From contig CM057140.1 in NCBI GenBank assembly GCA_029964075.1, positions 4,792,643 to 4,856,642 of the forward strand: a DNA stretch of 64,000 bases, read 5' to 3'. Below the pieces are notes generated by a model. It worked only from the letters and a program-made list of their open reading frames with translations, had not been told where the DNA came from and ran no database searches. The DNA comes from Patiria pectinifera (Eukaryota; Echinodermata; Asteroidea; Valvatida; Asterinidae). Positions 54,932 to 64,000 of the stretch are shown piece by piece. Both the position numbers and the translations under genes were made by a program. Every line of letters begins with the position of its first letter. Position 1 is the stretch's first letter.

Positions 54932-56194
54932 CTACCATCGTTTTTGAAGGTACGCAAACACCAAGGCTCCCACACCCAAAAACAAAGCCCACACGTGTTC
55001 GGCCAACCACGATACAGACTTACTCAGCGCGTTAAATATCCAACTGAGTACGCTGCCTATGATACCTGGCAGAGCACCCAACGCGCTCACTCCCAGTTTT
55101 TGAAGAGCAGATGCAAAATTAGCGAGTTGTTTTGAAATCCACTCTTTGATACCACCTTTTGGTGTTGGTGTTGGTGCAGGTGTTGGCGATGGCGCGGGTG
55201 GGGCACCTGCACCTCTCACGCTAGCGACGATGCTACTCACTATCGTGCTGATGGCTAAACTCAAAGCGGCTAAAATACTCACTACGGTCACACCTTGTTC
55301 TCTAAACAGAGTTCTGATCTTTTCCGCCAGAGTCGTGTCGTCGCCTAATATTTTATTAATCGTTTCTTTGATTCTAGCGATCTGACTTTTGAGCCCTCGT
55401 TCGTTGGCTTTTGCGGCTTCTAATCTGGCAGATCTTTCAACGTTCAAGTCGCTCAATTTATCGTTTAACTCTCGTCGACCCTCTTCGCTGTGAGATTCGT
55501 CGAGTTCTTGTCTCGTGGCTGCAATCTCTCGGTCCAGTTCTGTGAGACGCGCTAAATTAAGTTCTAGGTTACCTCTCAACGTCTGAAGAGTTTTGTCTAA
55601 ACCCTGGAGTTCTCTGTAATTCAATCCTTCTGTTTGAGCGCCGGTGTCTTGTTCTAAATCGTCTATAATCTCGATAACCTCATCGGTGACTCTGGGTAGT
55701 TCTGTCATGGGGATACTCTCGGGTTGTATTGATTGCAGTTGTTGACTTTGATCGTCACTGAGTGTCTTACGTTCGTAATGCGTAAAGCCTAATTCCTTTC
55801 TAATAAAATCTCTACCGTTTAAACCCATCTTTCTTACATTTAACTCTATAGTCCTCAGAGTCAAGAATCTGTCTGGTTTTCTTTTATCCGTTAACCTTAC
55901 TAAGGCTTTATCAGTTGCTTGGAAAAATAACCCGTCTTTATTGCCGACAAAATGTTCGTATCGCGGAGCTAATGGTCCGTCACCTCTGTTAAAATTTTTG
56001 TAAAAATCATCGACGCGATCACTTGTGACCATGCTCCTTCCTCGATATAAAACCTCATCTATGTCGGTAGTTGGGATGGGTGTATCAGGAGTATCAAAAG
56101 TATCGTCCCAATCCAGATTGGTCTCTTCTACATCATCATCATTGTTATCATAAGTTCTTTCGTAGTCTGGATCTTCAAATCCTCCTTCAGCCAT
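54932..56194 (-). CDS. Polinton coiled-coil membrane protein, 420 aa, variable N-half
   Basis: Whole frame. An acidic head shared with copy 1 (NLDWDDTFD) is followed by about 120 residues that hardly align with copy 1. The near-identical part (IQPESIPMTELP onward) then holds a coiled coil, a hydrophobic span, a Pro/Thr linker, an amphipathic block and a C-terminal span. A short second patch inside the coiled coil (about residues 225-245) also differs. The N-terminal half is therefore a swapped or fast-evolving domain. Function unknown. Confidence 0.72.
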   Translation of the reverse strand: MAEGGFEDPDYERTYDNNDDDVEETNLDWDDTFDTPDTPIPTTDIDEVLYRGRSMVTSDRVDDFYKNFNRGDGPLAPRYEHFVGNKDGLFFQATDKALVRLTDKRKPDRFLTLRTIELNVRKMGLNGRDFIRKELGFTHYERKTLSDDQSQQLQSIQPESIPMTELPRVTDEVIEIIDDLEQDTGAQTEGLNYRELQGLDKTLQTLRGNLELNLARLTELDREIAATRQELDESHSEEGRRELNDKLSDLNVERSARLEAAKANERGLKSQIARIKETINKILGDDTTLAEKIRTLFREQGVTVVSILAALSLAISTIVSSIVASVRGAGAPPAPSPTPAPTPTPKGGIKEWISKQLANFASALQKLGVSALGALPGIIGSVLSWIFNALSKSVSWLAEHVWALFLGVGALVFAYLQKRW

Positions 56195-56216
56195 TTATTT
56201 AATAAACCTATTTAAA

Positions 56217-56459
56217 TTATACCGTTTTCATTATACTGCCTGGTAGTATACCCTGGGTCACCAACCAATTTTGCGTGGCCAGAGCTCCACTTATAATGCC
56301 TGTCAATTTAGCCGCATCTTCTACGCTTAGTTTGCTTAAATCTGGCGCTTTCATTTTGAGTAGTTTAGCTCCTACCATGACGTATCCCATCGAAAGACCC
56401 GATATGACGGCTCCGTGATAAATCGTATTTGCTATTCCGTTGGTGTCAAAGTTACTCAT
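56217..56459 (-). CDS. Small hydrophobic Polinton protein, 80 aa (copy 2)
   Basis: Differs from 6820-7062 at only a few residues. Two hydrophobic stretches flank a KMKAPDLSKLSVEDAAK linker. Conservation in both copies and tight spacing to its neighbours show that it is a gene and not a chance frame. Confidence 0.68.
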   Translation of the reverse strand: MSNFDTNGIANTIYHGAVISGLSMGYVMVGAKLLKMKAPDLSKLSVEDAAKLTGIISGALATQNWLVTQGILPGSIMKTV

Positions 56460-56492
56460 CGTTTTTAATATAACAATTTTTAAATTGCTGGT

Positions 56493-56876
56493 TTATTCCA
56501 TGTCTAGCGTTTTGGGGGAGCTGGGTGAAGTGGGTTGCGTGACTACCGGCACTGGCTGTATCACCGGCGCAGTTGCCTTACTTTTTAGTACCAGCAGCCC
56601 CACCCCTATTATAGACGCTACAGCCCCCCACATGACCCAAGAGTTGTAGTCTGGTGAGCTCGTAGCTTCGTCCGATGTTACGTTCATTTTTGCCAATTTT
56701 AATTTCATCTGTCTATTGTGCTCAGCTAAAGCTTTACCCTGCTGTATTCGTTTAGGATTTTTAGTCTTGGTCACTCTCGTTACCGTCGGTGATGTCGTTG
56801 TTTTTATCGGTGGGGGTGTCTCTGTCTCTGCTGGTTGAGCTGCAGGCGTTGCTGTCACTGCTTTCTGATCTTCCAT
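56493..56876 (-). CDS. Polinton basic single-span membrane protein, 127 aa
   Basis: Whole frame. A Pro/Thr-rich head (residues 1-35) is followed by a basic block with NPKRIQQGKALAEHNRQMKL (about 39-58), a single hydrophobic span (WVMWGAVASIIGVGLLVL at about 80-97) and a Pro/Val-rich tail. The basic block may contact DNA or capsid interior, but this is only inference. Its 5' part overlaps the 3' part of the upstream gene at 56761. Confidence 0.65.
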   Translation of the reverse strand: MEDQKAVTATPAAQPAETETPPPIKTTTSPTVTRVTKTKNPKRIQQGKALAEHNRQMKLKLAKMNVTSDEATSSPDYNSWVMWGAVASIIGVGLLVLKSKATAPVIQPVPVVTQPTSPSSPKTLDME

Positions 56877-57339
56877 TTATTATATTAGGTTTATTAAATT
56901 TCAAATGTTTTGTTGTGATAATCGTAGCAACTAGGGGTGATATTAAAGTTCCGTACTTGTAACAAACGTCGCTCAACATACCAGCCATACTCGCGCTTAT
57001 AATAGGATCAGAACTCAAGTCGTTGGTGAGTTCTTCTTCAGAATCTATAGTGACGTTATATCCTAAAACTTGTACGGGTGTAACCACAGCTAACACTCTC
57101 GAAAAAAGACTTAAAGTGTATTTACCAACGGTTTTAACAATTTCATTTCCAAATTTAGTTTCGTACAGATGATACAGCTTTTCGAGTTCTTTACTGTCAA
57201 GAGCTTCGATATGTTTAACGGTGTATTCCTTTCCCAAGTACTTTTTAGAGTTTCCGGCTGCTACGACACCGCACAAACGATCTTTATGTTCTGCGTTGTG
57301 ATCTTGTTCGTTCGTTAAAGTAAGTTTTAGGTCCTCCAT
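56761..57339 (-). CDS. Polinton protein, 192 aa, unknown
   Basis: Whole frame. A charged N-terminal half (YTVKHIEALDSKELEKLYHL) is followed by a half with two moderately hydrophobic stretches (LFSRVLAVVTPVQVLGYNV and LISPLVATIITTKHL) and a Ser/Asp-rich tail. The last 38 codons overlap the start of the 127-aa gene in another frame, so translation of the tail may be genuine overlap or run-on. No domain recognised. Confidence 0.6.
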   Translation of the reverse strand: MEDLKLTLTNEQDHNAEHKDRLCGVVAAGNSKKYLGKEYTVKHIEALDSKELEKLYHLYETKFGNEIVKTVGKYTLSLFSRVLAVVTPVQVLGYNVTIDSEEELTNDLSSDPIISASMAGMLSDVCYKYGTLISPLVATIITTKHLKFNKPNIINGRSESSDSNACSSTSRDRDTPTDKNNDITDGNESDQD

Positions 57340-57654
57340 TTAATTAGAAACGAATTTAATTTTGTTGTAGCTGTTGCAACTTTGTTACAAAAGCGGAGAT
57401 ATTCGTATGTATAAAACGATAGATTAAGCGATATGATGATAATAGCCAAAAACTGCAAATACTCGAATATTGCTATCATTTACTAACAGCAAAATGTATT
57501 TTGTTGACGTTTATTGATTAACAAATTGAAATACAAGTGTAGCTTGTTAAATAGGTTGCTACTCAGCTAGGTCCTATTAGTTAAGCAGCTAGGTAATTTA
57601 ACTTGAGCACCTAGCTATTAATTGTTACTCAACTAGCTATTAATTGTTACTCAC
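57340..57654. other. Gene-free Polinton segment with short tandem repeat
   Basis: AT-rich. Two to three units of CTAGCTATTAATTGTTACTC lie at 57605-57660, fewer and more altered than in copy 1. It probably contains the promoter of the 192-aa gene. Nothing else seen. Confidence 0.6.
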
Positions 57655-58263
57655 CTAGCTATCAAGTAGCTCGTAACTAACTGGAGGTTCGGTGTATACG
57701 ACCAATTTACTATATTTCACATCTCTCAAACGTCGTTTTATATAATCTCGTTCTTCAATGGGTACGACGTCGTTTTCGTCTAACGCTTGATCAAACGATG
57801 TTTTATCTTTGCAGTAAAATAATGCCAACCAAGCCGTGTTTTCTCTATAATCTTTTAAAACGCTGTTGTACTTTTGGGTCAGTAACCAACAGCTGTGATT
57901 TACGTGTCTTCCGCTAAATGCCATCTTGCTTAAAGCGCACGTCTTTTTACGATATTTAATCTCTTGATCCGAAGAGCAATCGTCCACGATAAACAACGTG
58001 GCAACACCTTCGAATATTTTCCTGTAAAAATCGATCGCTTCGTTGAGCGTCATCTTGTACAATTCCGGATCGCAGAGGTATACCTCGGGATCTGCTTGAA
58101 TCCACTTTCTTTCGATGTACGTTTTGTTTTTAAATATGGTAGGGCAAATGATGACTATCGCCTCAAATGTGTTTTTATAATCTGACTCTAACAGATCCAA
58201 AATCCATTTGGTTTTGCCCGAATTTGTTTTGCCGACGATTAAAGCGCAATGCGGTTGTGTCAT
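57655..58263 (-). CDS. Polinton packaging ATPase (copy 2), 202 aa
   Basis: Walker A GKTNSGKT at residues 11-18 and Walker B TLFIVDD at 89-95 are intact. The protein is identical to copy 1 apart from its last residues, where the tandem repeat downstream has shifted the stop. It follows the capsid gene directly, as in the family's usual capsid-ATPase pairing. It powers DNA entry into capsids in related viruses. Confidence 0.9.
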   Translation of the reverse strand: MTQPHCALIVGKTNSGKTKWILDLLESDYKNTFEAIVIICPTIFKNKTYIERKWIQADPEVYLCDPELYKMTLNEAIDFYRKIFEGVATLFIVDDCSSDQEIKYRKKTCALSKMAFSGRHVNHSCWLLTQKYNSVLKDYRENTAWLALFYCKDKTSFDQALDENDVVPIEERDYIKRRLRDVKYSKLVVYTEPPVSYELLDS

Positions 58264-58264
58264 T

Positions 58265-59530
58265 TTAACTTAACAGAGATTTAAAATTCCCGTCTTCCAA
58301 GTTCAATTGAGCATCCATGACTAAAAATACGTACATCGTGAGGTCACCTTGACCTTCGGCTTCTCTGTTAAATTGAATGTTGATGCCTCCTCCGTCTCCG
58401 AGTTTCCTACCGGATCCGTGAGCGGAATTGTCGTCGTTACTTCTAAAATCGAGCCACAGACCGTACTTGTCTTTTAGGTAGTCTCCAAGGTCAAAACCCG
58501 TCAAATTTAAGTCTTTAGCTACTCCGCGCCCGCTTTCGGTATCGCTGTCTCCAAAGAACTTGTTGATTTCATTCCAGTGTTGATACTGAAACATGCCTTG
58601 ACTGTAGAGTTGATTGGGTTTACCTTCTACGGTCACCGATGTTTTGGTTATTTTTGGATTGTAAAATCGCTGCGGATTTTTGACCGCGGGATCTTTAAAC
58701 AAAAACAAAATACCCTTGAGACTCCTGATGGGTTGATTGACGCTGACGTTCCAAAGCGTGTCCGATTTGTTGACGGATCTAACTTCTAGCGAGTGGATTT
58801 TATCAAACAGATATTGCATTAACCCCTTGTGTTTATTCCTGATGGTGATAGCTAGGTCTCTGTTGGTCACCACTTCGTATTCGAGAGACAAGTCTGAGAT
58901 AGAATACATCGCCGCCGTATCTGAACTGTTGACTACTTTTTCGTGATCGTTAAACTTTATCTCGTACGTCAGAGGTTGTTTTAAACCGCTGGGGTAAAAG
59001 GGTGATGCGAAGTCAGTATGTCAATGTCTGGGAATACAATATCTGTTACCATAGGCATCCGCGATAGCTTGATCCTTACCGTTGTTGGCGCCCGCGTTAG
59101 CATCTTCAGCCCCAGTTCTTAGTTTAGACACGTTTTCTTTTTCTATGCCCGAGTACGCCATGTTTCGAGTCGTCGAGCTGTTGATCCAATTGTCTTTAAA
59201 GTTGTGATACACGTCGGCGTGACGATAACTCACAATTTCGTGACCTTGAAGCCTGACGCTGATTTCGCTGACTAAATTTCTGGCTAAATTACCAAAAATG
59301 GTTCTATTGTTGTCGCTTCCACCTTCGAGTTCTAAATTGAAAGCTAGTTTACAAGTGCCGGGTACGATCACGTCGTCTACACCCAATTGAGGAAACTTGA
59401 CCCTCAGCGTTTGCCCCGCCGATATACTACTAGGATTGTGGGTAATGACCACCTCTTTTCTCTCACCCTTGATAGATCTGGGTATTTTTAATAGCCTGCT
59501 GGGATTGAGCTTTTTTCCATACGCATTCAT
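58265..59530 (-). pseudogene. Polinton major capsid protein gene (copy 2), broken
   Basis: Same start (MNAYGKKLNPSRLLK) and end (LNLEDGNFKSLLS) as copy 1. The second jelly-roll part forms a long open stretch with VTNRDLAITIRNKHKG and GRGVAKDLNLTGFDLG. About one break, in the middle third. A few residues differ from copy 1 in loop-like places. Confidence 0.82.
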
Positions 59531-59552
59531 TTTATTTATACGAGTTTTAAAT

Positions 59553-59975
59553 TTAAAGGTATCTGTAAGCCAAGAAGCCCACCAATAGCGTTCCTCCCGC
59601 GATAAACACCAGTTCTTTTTCTATTTGTTGGTCGCTAGGCTCGTAAAAATCTTCGAGTTTGGGTTCGCGTTGCAGTCCTACGGGTAGTTCGGTAGATTGT
59701 CCACTCACCTCGTTGTAGTAACGCAACGCTCGGTCTACGTTAGAAAATGTTTCTTTAGAAGCATTTTGTTTTCTGATACGGTCGTTTAGAAAATCTAGAT
59801 ATTTCGTTCGTTCTCGTTGCCACTTATCTTTGGCGGCTGAGAGTTGTTCTATCGCTAAATCGTGTCTCTTACGCTCCTCGTCACTCTGTTTCAGATTTGA
59901 AAATAAAAAGTTTGAACCCGTAAAAGCTAAGGCGTTGACGATCGCGCCTCCTAACATCATAGCAACGCTAGCCAT
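59553..59975 (-). CDS. Polinton two-span small protein, 140 aa
   Basis: Whole frame. A hydrophobic N-terminus (ASVAMMLGGAIVNALAF) is followed by a charged helical middle with SDEERKRHDLAIEQL and RERTKYLDFLNDRIRKQN, and a hydrophobic C-terminus (ELVFIAGGTLLVGFLAYRYL). Similar small proteins are frequent beside Polinton capsid genes. Function unknown, probably virion membrane or capsid-associated. It is divergent from the integrase with 31 bp between. Confidence 0.7.
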   Translation of the reverse strand: MASVAMMLGGAIVNALAFTGSNFLFSNLKQSDEERKRHDLAIEQLSAAKDKWQRERTKYLDFLNDRIRKQNASKETFSNVDRALRYYNEVSGQSTELPVGLQREPKLEDFYEPSDQQIEKELVFIAGGTLLVGFLAYRYL

Positions 59976-60006
59976 ATTATTATAAACGTCTTTTATATTA
60001 AATAAT

Positions 60007-61008
60007 ATGCAAACATTATCTAAACTGTATTATAGCCCGAGCGGTTATTGGAGAGGTGAAAGCGCCGTCGACCATTTACACGATAAAACAAAAATCGATA
60101 AAAAGGTAATCAGAGATTGGCTTAAAAAACAAGCGATCTGGCAAATTTATCTACCGGGTCCTGCGTATGTACCCAGGCCTACGAGTACTTCGCGAGAGTT
60201 TGAAACACCAAACGACTTTCACCAAATGGATGTGCTATACCTACCCTGGGATAAAGTAAAACGCAAGACTTATAAATACGCTTTGACGGTTGTCGATGTT
60301 GCGAGTCGATACCACGAAGCAGAACCTTTGGTTTCTAAAACAGCAGATTCCACGCAAGATGCTATCGTCAAGATTTACGCGAGGTCGCCTTTGAGTTACC
60401 CTAAAACGTTGAGAGTAGACGCCGGTACCGAATTTAAAGGCGCTTTTAAAAAATGGATGACCTCAAAAAACGTCGAGATTATCGTAGGCGAACCCGGAAA
60501 CCACCGATCGCAGGGTATCGTAGAAAGATTTAATCGAACGCTAGCCGAGAGACTGTTTGGTCATCAGTACGCTCAAGAAATGTTAAATCCCGAGAGTAGA
60601 AACACGCAATGGGTCGAGCGATTACCCAGCGTGATCAAAGCTATAAACGATGAAACGACGAGATTAATAGCTAAAGCACCGTCAGAGGCGGTTAAACTAA
60701 AACAGGTCCGGCAATCGCCGGCTAACCCCGTTAAAACAAAAGAGCAACAATTACCGCAAGACGCTATGGTTAGATATTTATATTACCCGGGTGAGCAAGA
60801 GGGTGGAACTTCTAGAAGAGCCACGGATCCCATTTGGAGCGTAGACATCTTCAACGTGGAAAAAAGAACGAGTCAATTTAAAATGATTGAAGGTAAAAAA
60901 GTCACGACGGGTCCTACTCTTTATTACCTGCAAGACGGCCCAAAAAGGAGTTTTGTAAGACAAGAGCTTCAAGTCGTACCCGAGGACACGCAATTACCGC
61001 CTAATTAA
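60007..61008 (+). CDS. Polinton integrase, 333 aa
   Basis: Whole frame. An N-terminal helical part (residues 1-60) holds an SPSGYWRGESAVDHLH block. The rve core has Asp75 (HQMDVLYLP), Asp138 (RVDAGTEFKG) and Glu173 (GIVERFNRT). The C-terminal part from about 250 is basic and beta-rich (SRRATDPIWSVDIFNV), like the chromo/SH3-type tails of this family. The protein inserts linear element DNA and produces 6-bp target duplications in known Polintons. Its stop overlaps the convergent polymerase gene by 8 bp. Confidence 0.92.
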   Translation: MQTLSKLYYSPSGYWRGESAVDHLHDKTKIDKKVIRDWLKKQAIWQIYLPGPAYVPRPTSTSREFETPNDFHQMDVLYLPWDKVKRKTYKYALTVVDVASRYHEAEPLVSKTADSTQDAIVKIYARSPLSYPKTLRVDAGTEFKGAFKKWMTSKNVEIIVGEPGNHRSQGIVERFNRTLAERLFGHQYAQEMLNPESRNTQWVERLPSVIKAINDETTRLIAKAPSEAVKLKQVRQSPANPVKTKEQQLPQDAMVRYLYYPGEQEGGTSRRATDPIWSVDIFNVEKRTSQFKMIEGKKVTTGPTLYYLQDGPKRSFVRQELQVVPEDTQLPPN

Positions 61009-64000
61009 TATCTAGATTACGGTGACCATAAGCGAGCGTGTGTATTCCATCCGGTAAAATGTACCTCTTTGTGTCCAACGGACTCAACGACAGTTTATTT
61101 TGAGATACGGTGTAAAGGATGTGATTTTCCGATCTAATGTGAGTCATGGTTTCGTAATGAGATTTCTTGTTTAAGATGCAGTCGTAATAGTGTCGGTGTT
61201 TTAATTTCTTAGAGGTGACCGATTTTGTGACTCCCTTGGCTTTTTCAAGTTGATGTCAGCGGTTAAAATCGAGTACATTTTAGGTCTTATACAAACGACT
61301 TCTTTGATTATTTTACCTAAAAACTCGTCTTTAAATTTACAGATAACTTTATTATTGGTTGGATCGTACAAAGGATGATACGTCGGATAATTGAAAGGTC
61401 GTATTGTTGTCCGTTTTGCTGCATATCTTTGTATACGTCGTCCGTGTGCACCACGAGTACCAAACTGTCAGTATCTGTGTACATCAACCTGATTTTCTCT
61501 TTGTACTTGTCTTTCAAATGGTTGTAATAAAAATCGTACATCAGCGTCTTAGATAGATCCAAGATACTCACTCCGCAATAGATTGGTTTGTTTAACACGG
61601 TTTTAGTCTTGTACTTTTCGACAAATGACAATTTGCATTCTGAAAATGACGTCGTCGTTTTGTAGCTCGGTTTCTGTATAATTTTTTGGTATTTATCTCG
61701 ATCGTCATCGTTACTGTCTCTGAGTAGGTAACCGTCGATTCGGTTTCTGACGTTTTCCATCGTCTTACCAAACACGCTGTTGTTCATCAGTTTAAAAAAG
61801 TCTTTCTCAAAATCAGAGGTCGCTTTTGTTCGAAGTTGCGTGTTTTTGTCGATGTAAGATGCCATCCAAGGTGCTTGTTTAAATTGCAGCACTCGATGCA
61901 CCTTTTTAAGTTTCAAGCCGAGTTTGAGATACAACTGCAACGTGACGTAGTGCAAAACATATTTTTGTTTAGGATTAAGGGTACACGTTAATTTTTGCAC
62001 GTTGCTATTAGGTTCGGTATCTAATAACTCGTTTTGATAATCAGACATCCATTCTTTTGGTATGACGATGTTTTCTGGCGCTAGGGGGTAATCGTTGTGC
62101 AGGTCGTGGAGATTGTCCGGGTAATCGAGGTCTACTTCAAAGCAGTAACCGGTGTTTGACGTTTTCCTGAGAGATAATATCTTCGACTCGGTAAACGTTT
62201 TTGTAGACGCCCATTTAAAGTCTTTGTACGGCAGGTATTGACTCATGGCCCAGCCGTACAGATTGTTTGCATCGAGGTAGGTGATGTAACTCGACAGCTC
62301 GTTTGGATTATGATCGGGTAGGTATTTGTTGTTGGCTTTGTGGTATCTCATACCACCCACGCTCGAGATACCACCTCTTTTTGCCTTTTCAAAAAATAAA
62401 TGTTTGTCTACGTCTTGCAATAGTTCGAGTTTAACTTCCGAGTGTTTTAACAAGGCATCCCACGACAATCCTGGTGCTGTGTAGTAATTAGCAGGATCTA
62501 ACGCGTAGTTTGTAATACACGTTTGCCTAAAGTTTTCAAATACGCAAGCCAGTAATAACGTATCGGTAGTGACGTACAAATCGTGATATTCCCCCATGTT
62601 TTTAACTTTAAACTCGTTCCACGTCAGTTTAGCTCTGTCGTAGTCCTCTCGCGATATATTTTCGTCTTTTAGGCTGCTGTAAAATTGTTCGATGGGGGGT
62701 AGGCTTGTCTCTTGAAATCTGTCAAACGAGTCCATGTATTCATATGGATAAACTCCTTTTTGTAACAACGAGTCGATGTTTTGACGATTAAAATGTTCTC
62801 TGAGTAGTTTAAACGACTCTCTCGGACAAGCTTTAGATAATCTATCCAACGAAGACGCCATAAAATTAAACGAGTCTATAAATCGCATATTTCCGATCGA
62901 AAACGAAATATACTTTTCCGAATTTCTAGCGATAACTTGTATTTCCTTCTCGTCATCGTACTCTGAAATACTCTGCATGATCAAGTGAGCGTCGTAATTT
63001 TGCAAATTGTGAAAGACGACCGGTATGGAGTAAAACCTGGTTTAACTTGTAATTTTAGATTGCAGTAGGCGTGCGCGGCACCTCTATATCTACCCGTGAC
63101 GTGGCAGTTATCTCTCACCTTTCTAAATTTGTTGATTTTCTTTTTGCATTCGAGACATTTAGACTCGGTAAATCCATTTTGTTTTCGTACTGATGTTCTT
63201 TTATTTGTTTTTCTGTTTTTGGTTCTTTTGGTTTCTGGCACTGACAGTTGCTTGAGTAATTGGGATAAATTGGTTTCTCGCAAATCCAACACGTGTTTGT
63301 TTTATCATGATGTTCTTTAGCTCGCTCGTTAAATTTCATGGGTTGGGGTTTTTAAATATGCGATTTATGTCGCTCTGTATTTTTAACATTTTATTGACAA
63401 ACTTTGATGCGGCATCTTTACCTCTATAAGTCTCTTGATACACATTGGTGCCGTCGCATCGGACGACAACTAGCGAATAACCGCTTGCTTTGTGAATGTT
63501 TGTCTTTTGTGTGTTGTCCTTTTTATCGTCCGAGTTTTTTTCTAATATCGATTCAAAGTCGGCGTAAACTACAAACGGTGCTTTTTGTTTAAACCTGTAG
63601 TTTTTAAATTCTAATATTGGCACATCGTTTTCGTCGACTATCCACTCGTTATTTACATATTTTCGCTTAGCGGTAGGAAATACAATCTTTGACGGATGTG
63701 TATCTATACCGTTACAATCGGTCATGTGTCTATCTAATTTTACTTGCGTTCTATAATGACACAGGCACCTTCGACAAAAATATTTCTTACTTTTATGTTT
63801 TGTAACGTTGTAAATCAATCTCGAAAAATTATTTATCCAGCAGTAGTGATGCTTGTCGCCCTCAGAAAACAAAAACAGATCGATAGGGCGTGACTCTGGT
63901 TTATAGTTTTTAGACACGTATAAGGGATATATTTCCCCCTCATAACCGTATACGTTTATCGTTAAATTATTTTGCCTTTCTATCTTTGGTATCTGGTCGA
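61001..64000 (-). pseudogene. Polinton protein-primed DNA polymerase B (copy 2, partial), broken
   Basis: Runs off the right edge. The same motifs as in copy 1 are visible: YADFESIL exonuclease block, Cys/His insertion (CLECKKK, CHVTGRYRGAAH), LDANNLYGWAMS, KLMNNSVFGKTMENV and MYTDTDSL. Several breaks. Confidence 0.9.

Larger units (their letters stand above)
48100..64000 (+). mobile_element. Polinton/Maverick copy 2 (right end outside window)
   Basis: Same gene order and orientation as copy 1, offset by about 49.4 kb, and about 2% different over shared parts by eye. The left end lies between the satellite end (47937) and the promoter at about 48315. The 16-mer CAATATCTCAGTCTCG at 48103-48118 is a weak candidate for terminal-repeat sequence. 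It has more whole genes than copy 1 but is broken in the TFIIB-like gene, one membrane protein, the capsid gene and the polymerase (about eight breaks in the visible part). Young fossil. Confidence 0.93.

Overview
The window is a stretch of animal genome, not a microbial one. It holds spliced genes with GT..AG introns, many small inverted-repeat transposons, satellites, a 500-N scaffold gap, and two large Polinton (Maverick) DNA elements. The transposon spectrum and the two host genes (an M1 aminopeptidase N and a leucine-rich-repeat receptor with one exon per repeat) fit a marine invertebrate deuterostome such as amphioxus or a hemichordate. I cannot fix the species from sequence alone.

Layout. 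(1) From the left edge to about 15.8 kb lies Polinton copy 1, whose left end is outside the window. (2) 16.4-18.5 kb holds four consecutive C-terminal exons of an aminopeptidase N gene on the + strand, so copy 1 probably lies in an intron of that gene. (3) 18.7-20.1 kb is an assembly gap followed by a CGTACG satellite folded into a large inverted repeat, with a hAT-like element inserted in it. (4) 20.2-41.6 kb carries a second + strand host gene. A signal-peptide/LRR N-cap exon lies at 21757, then LRR exons of 60-72 bp, all in the same phase, from 31499 to 41603. Its introns are full of MITEs, and its upstream region is partly duplicated just after exon 1. (5) 41.6-48 kb is repeat-rich: a 1.2-kb foldback element, a decayed Ty3-like gag fragment, a CCCTAAAGGGG-ended element and a second CGTACG satellite. 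(6) From about 48.1 kb to the right edge lies Polinton copy 2, in the same orientation as copy 1 and about 2% different from it over most of its length by eye.

The Polinton carries the standard family kit: protein-primed family B DNA polymerase, DDE integrase, A32/FtsK-like packaging ATPase, major capsid protein and several small membrane or structural proteins. It also carries an unrecognised first gene, a TFIIB-like gene and an array of 83-bp repeats, each containing a strong hairpin. Copy 1 is broken in many genes. Copy 2 has more whole frames but is also broken in several genes, including capsid and polymerase. Both are young fossils.

The observations most worth a second look are these. 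Two genes have blocks of high divergence between otherwise nearly identical element copies. Hairpins sit at gene 3' ends and have been amplified into an array after the first gene. A TFIIB-like gene is present. The first gene of copy 2 appears to have a duplicated TATA promoter and a 5'-UTR intron into which a tRNA-derived SINE has inserted.
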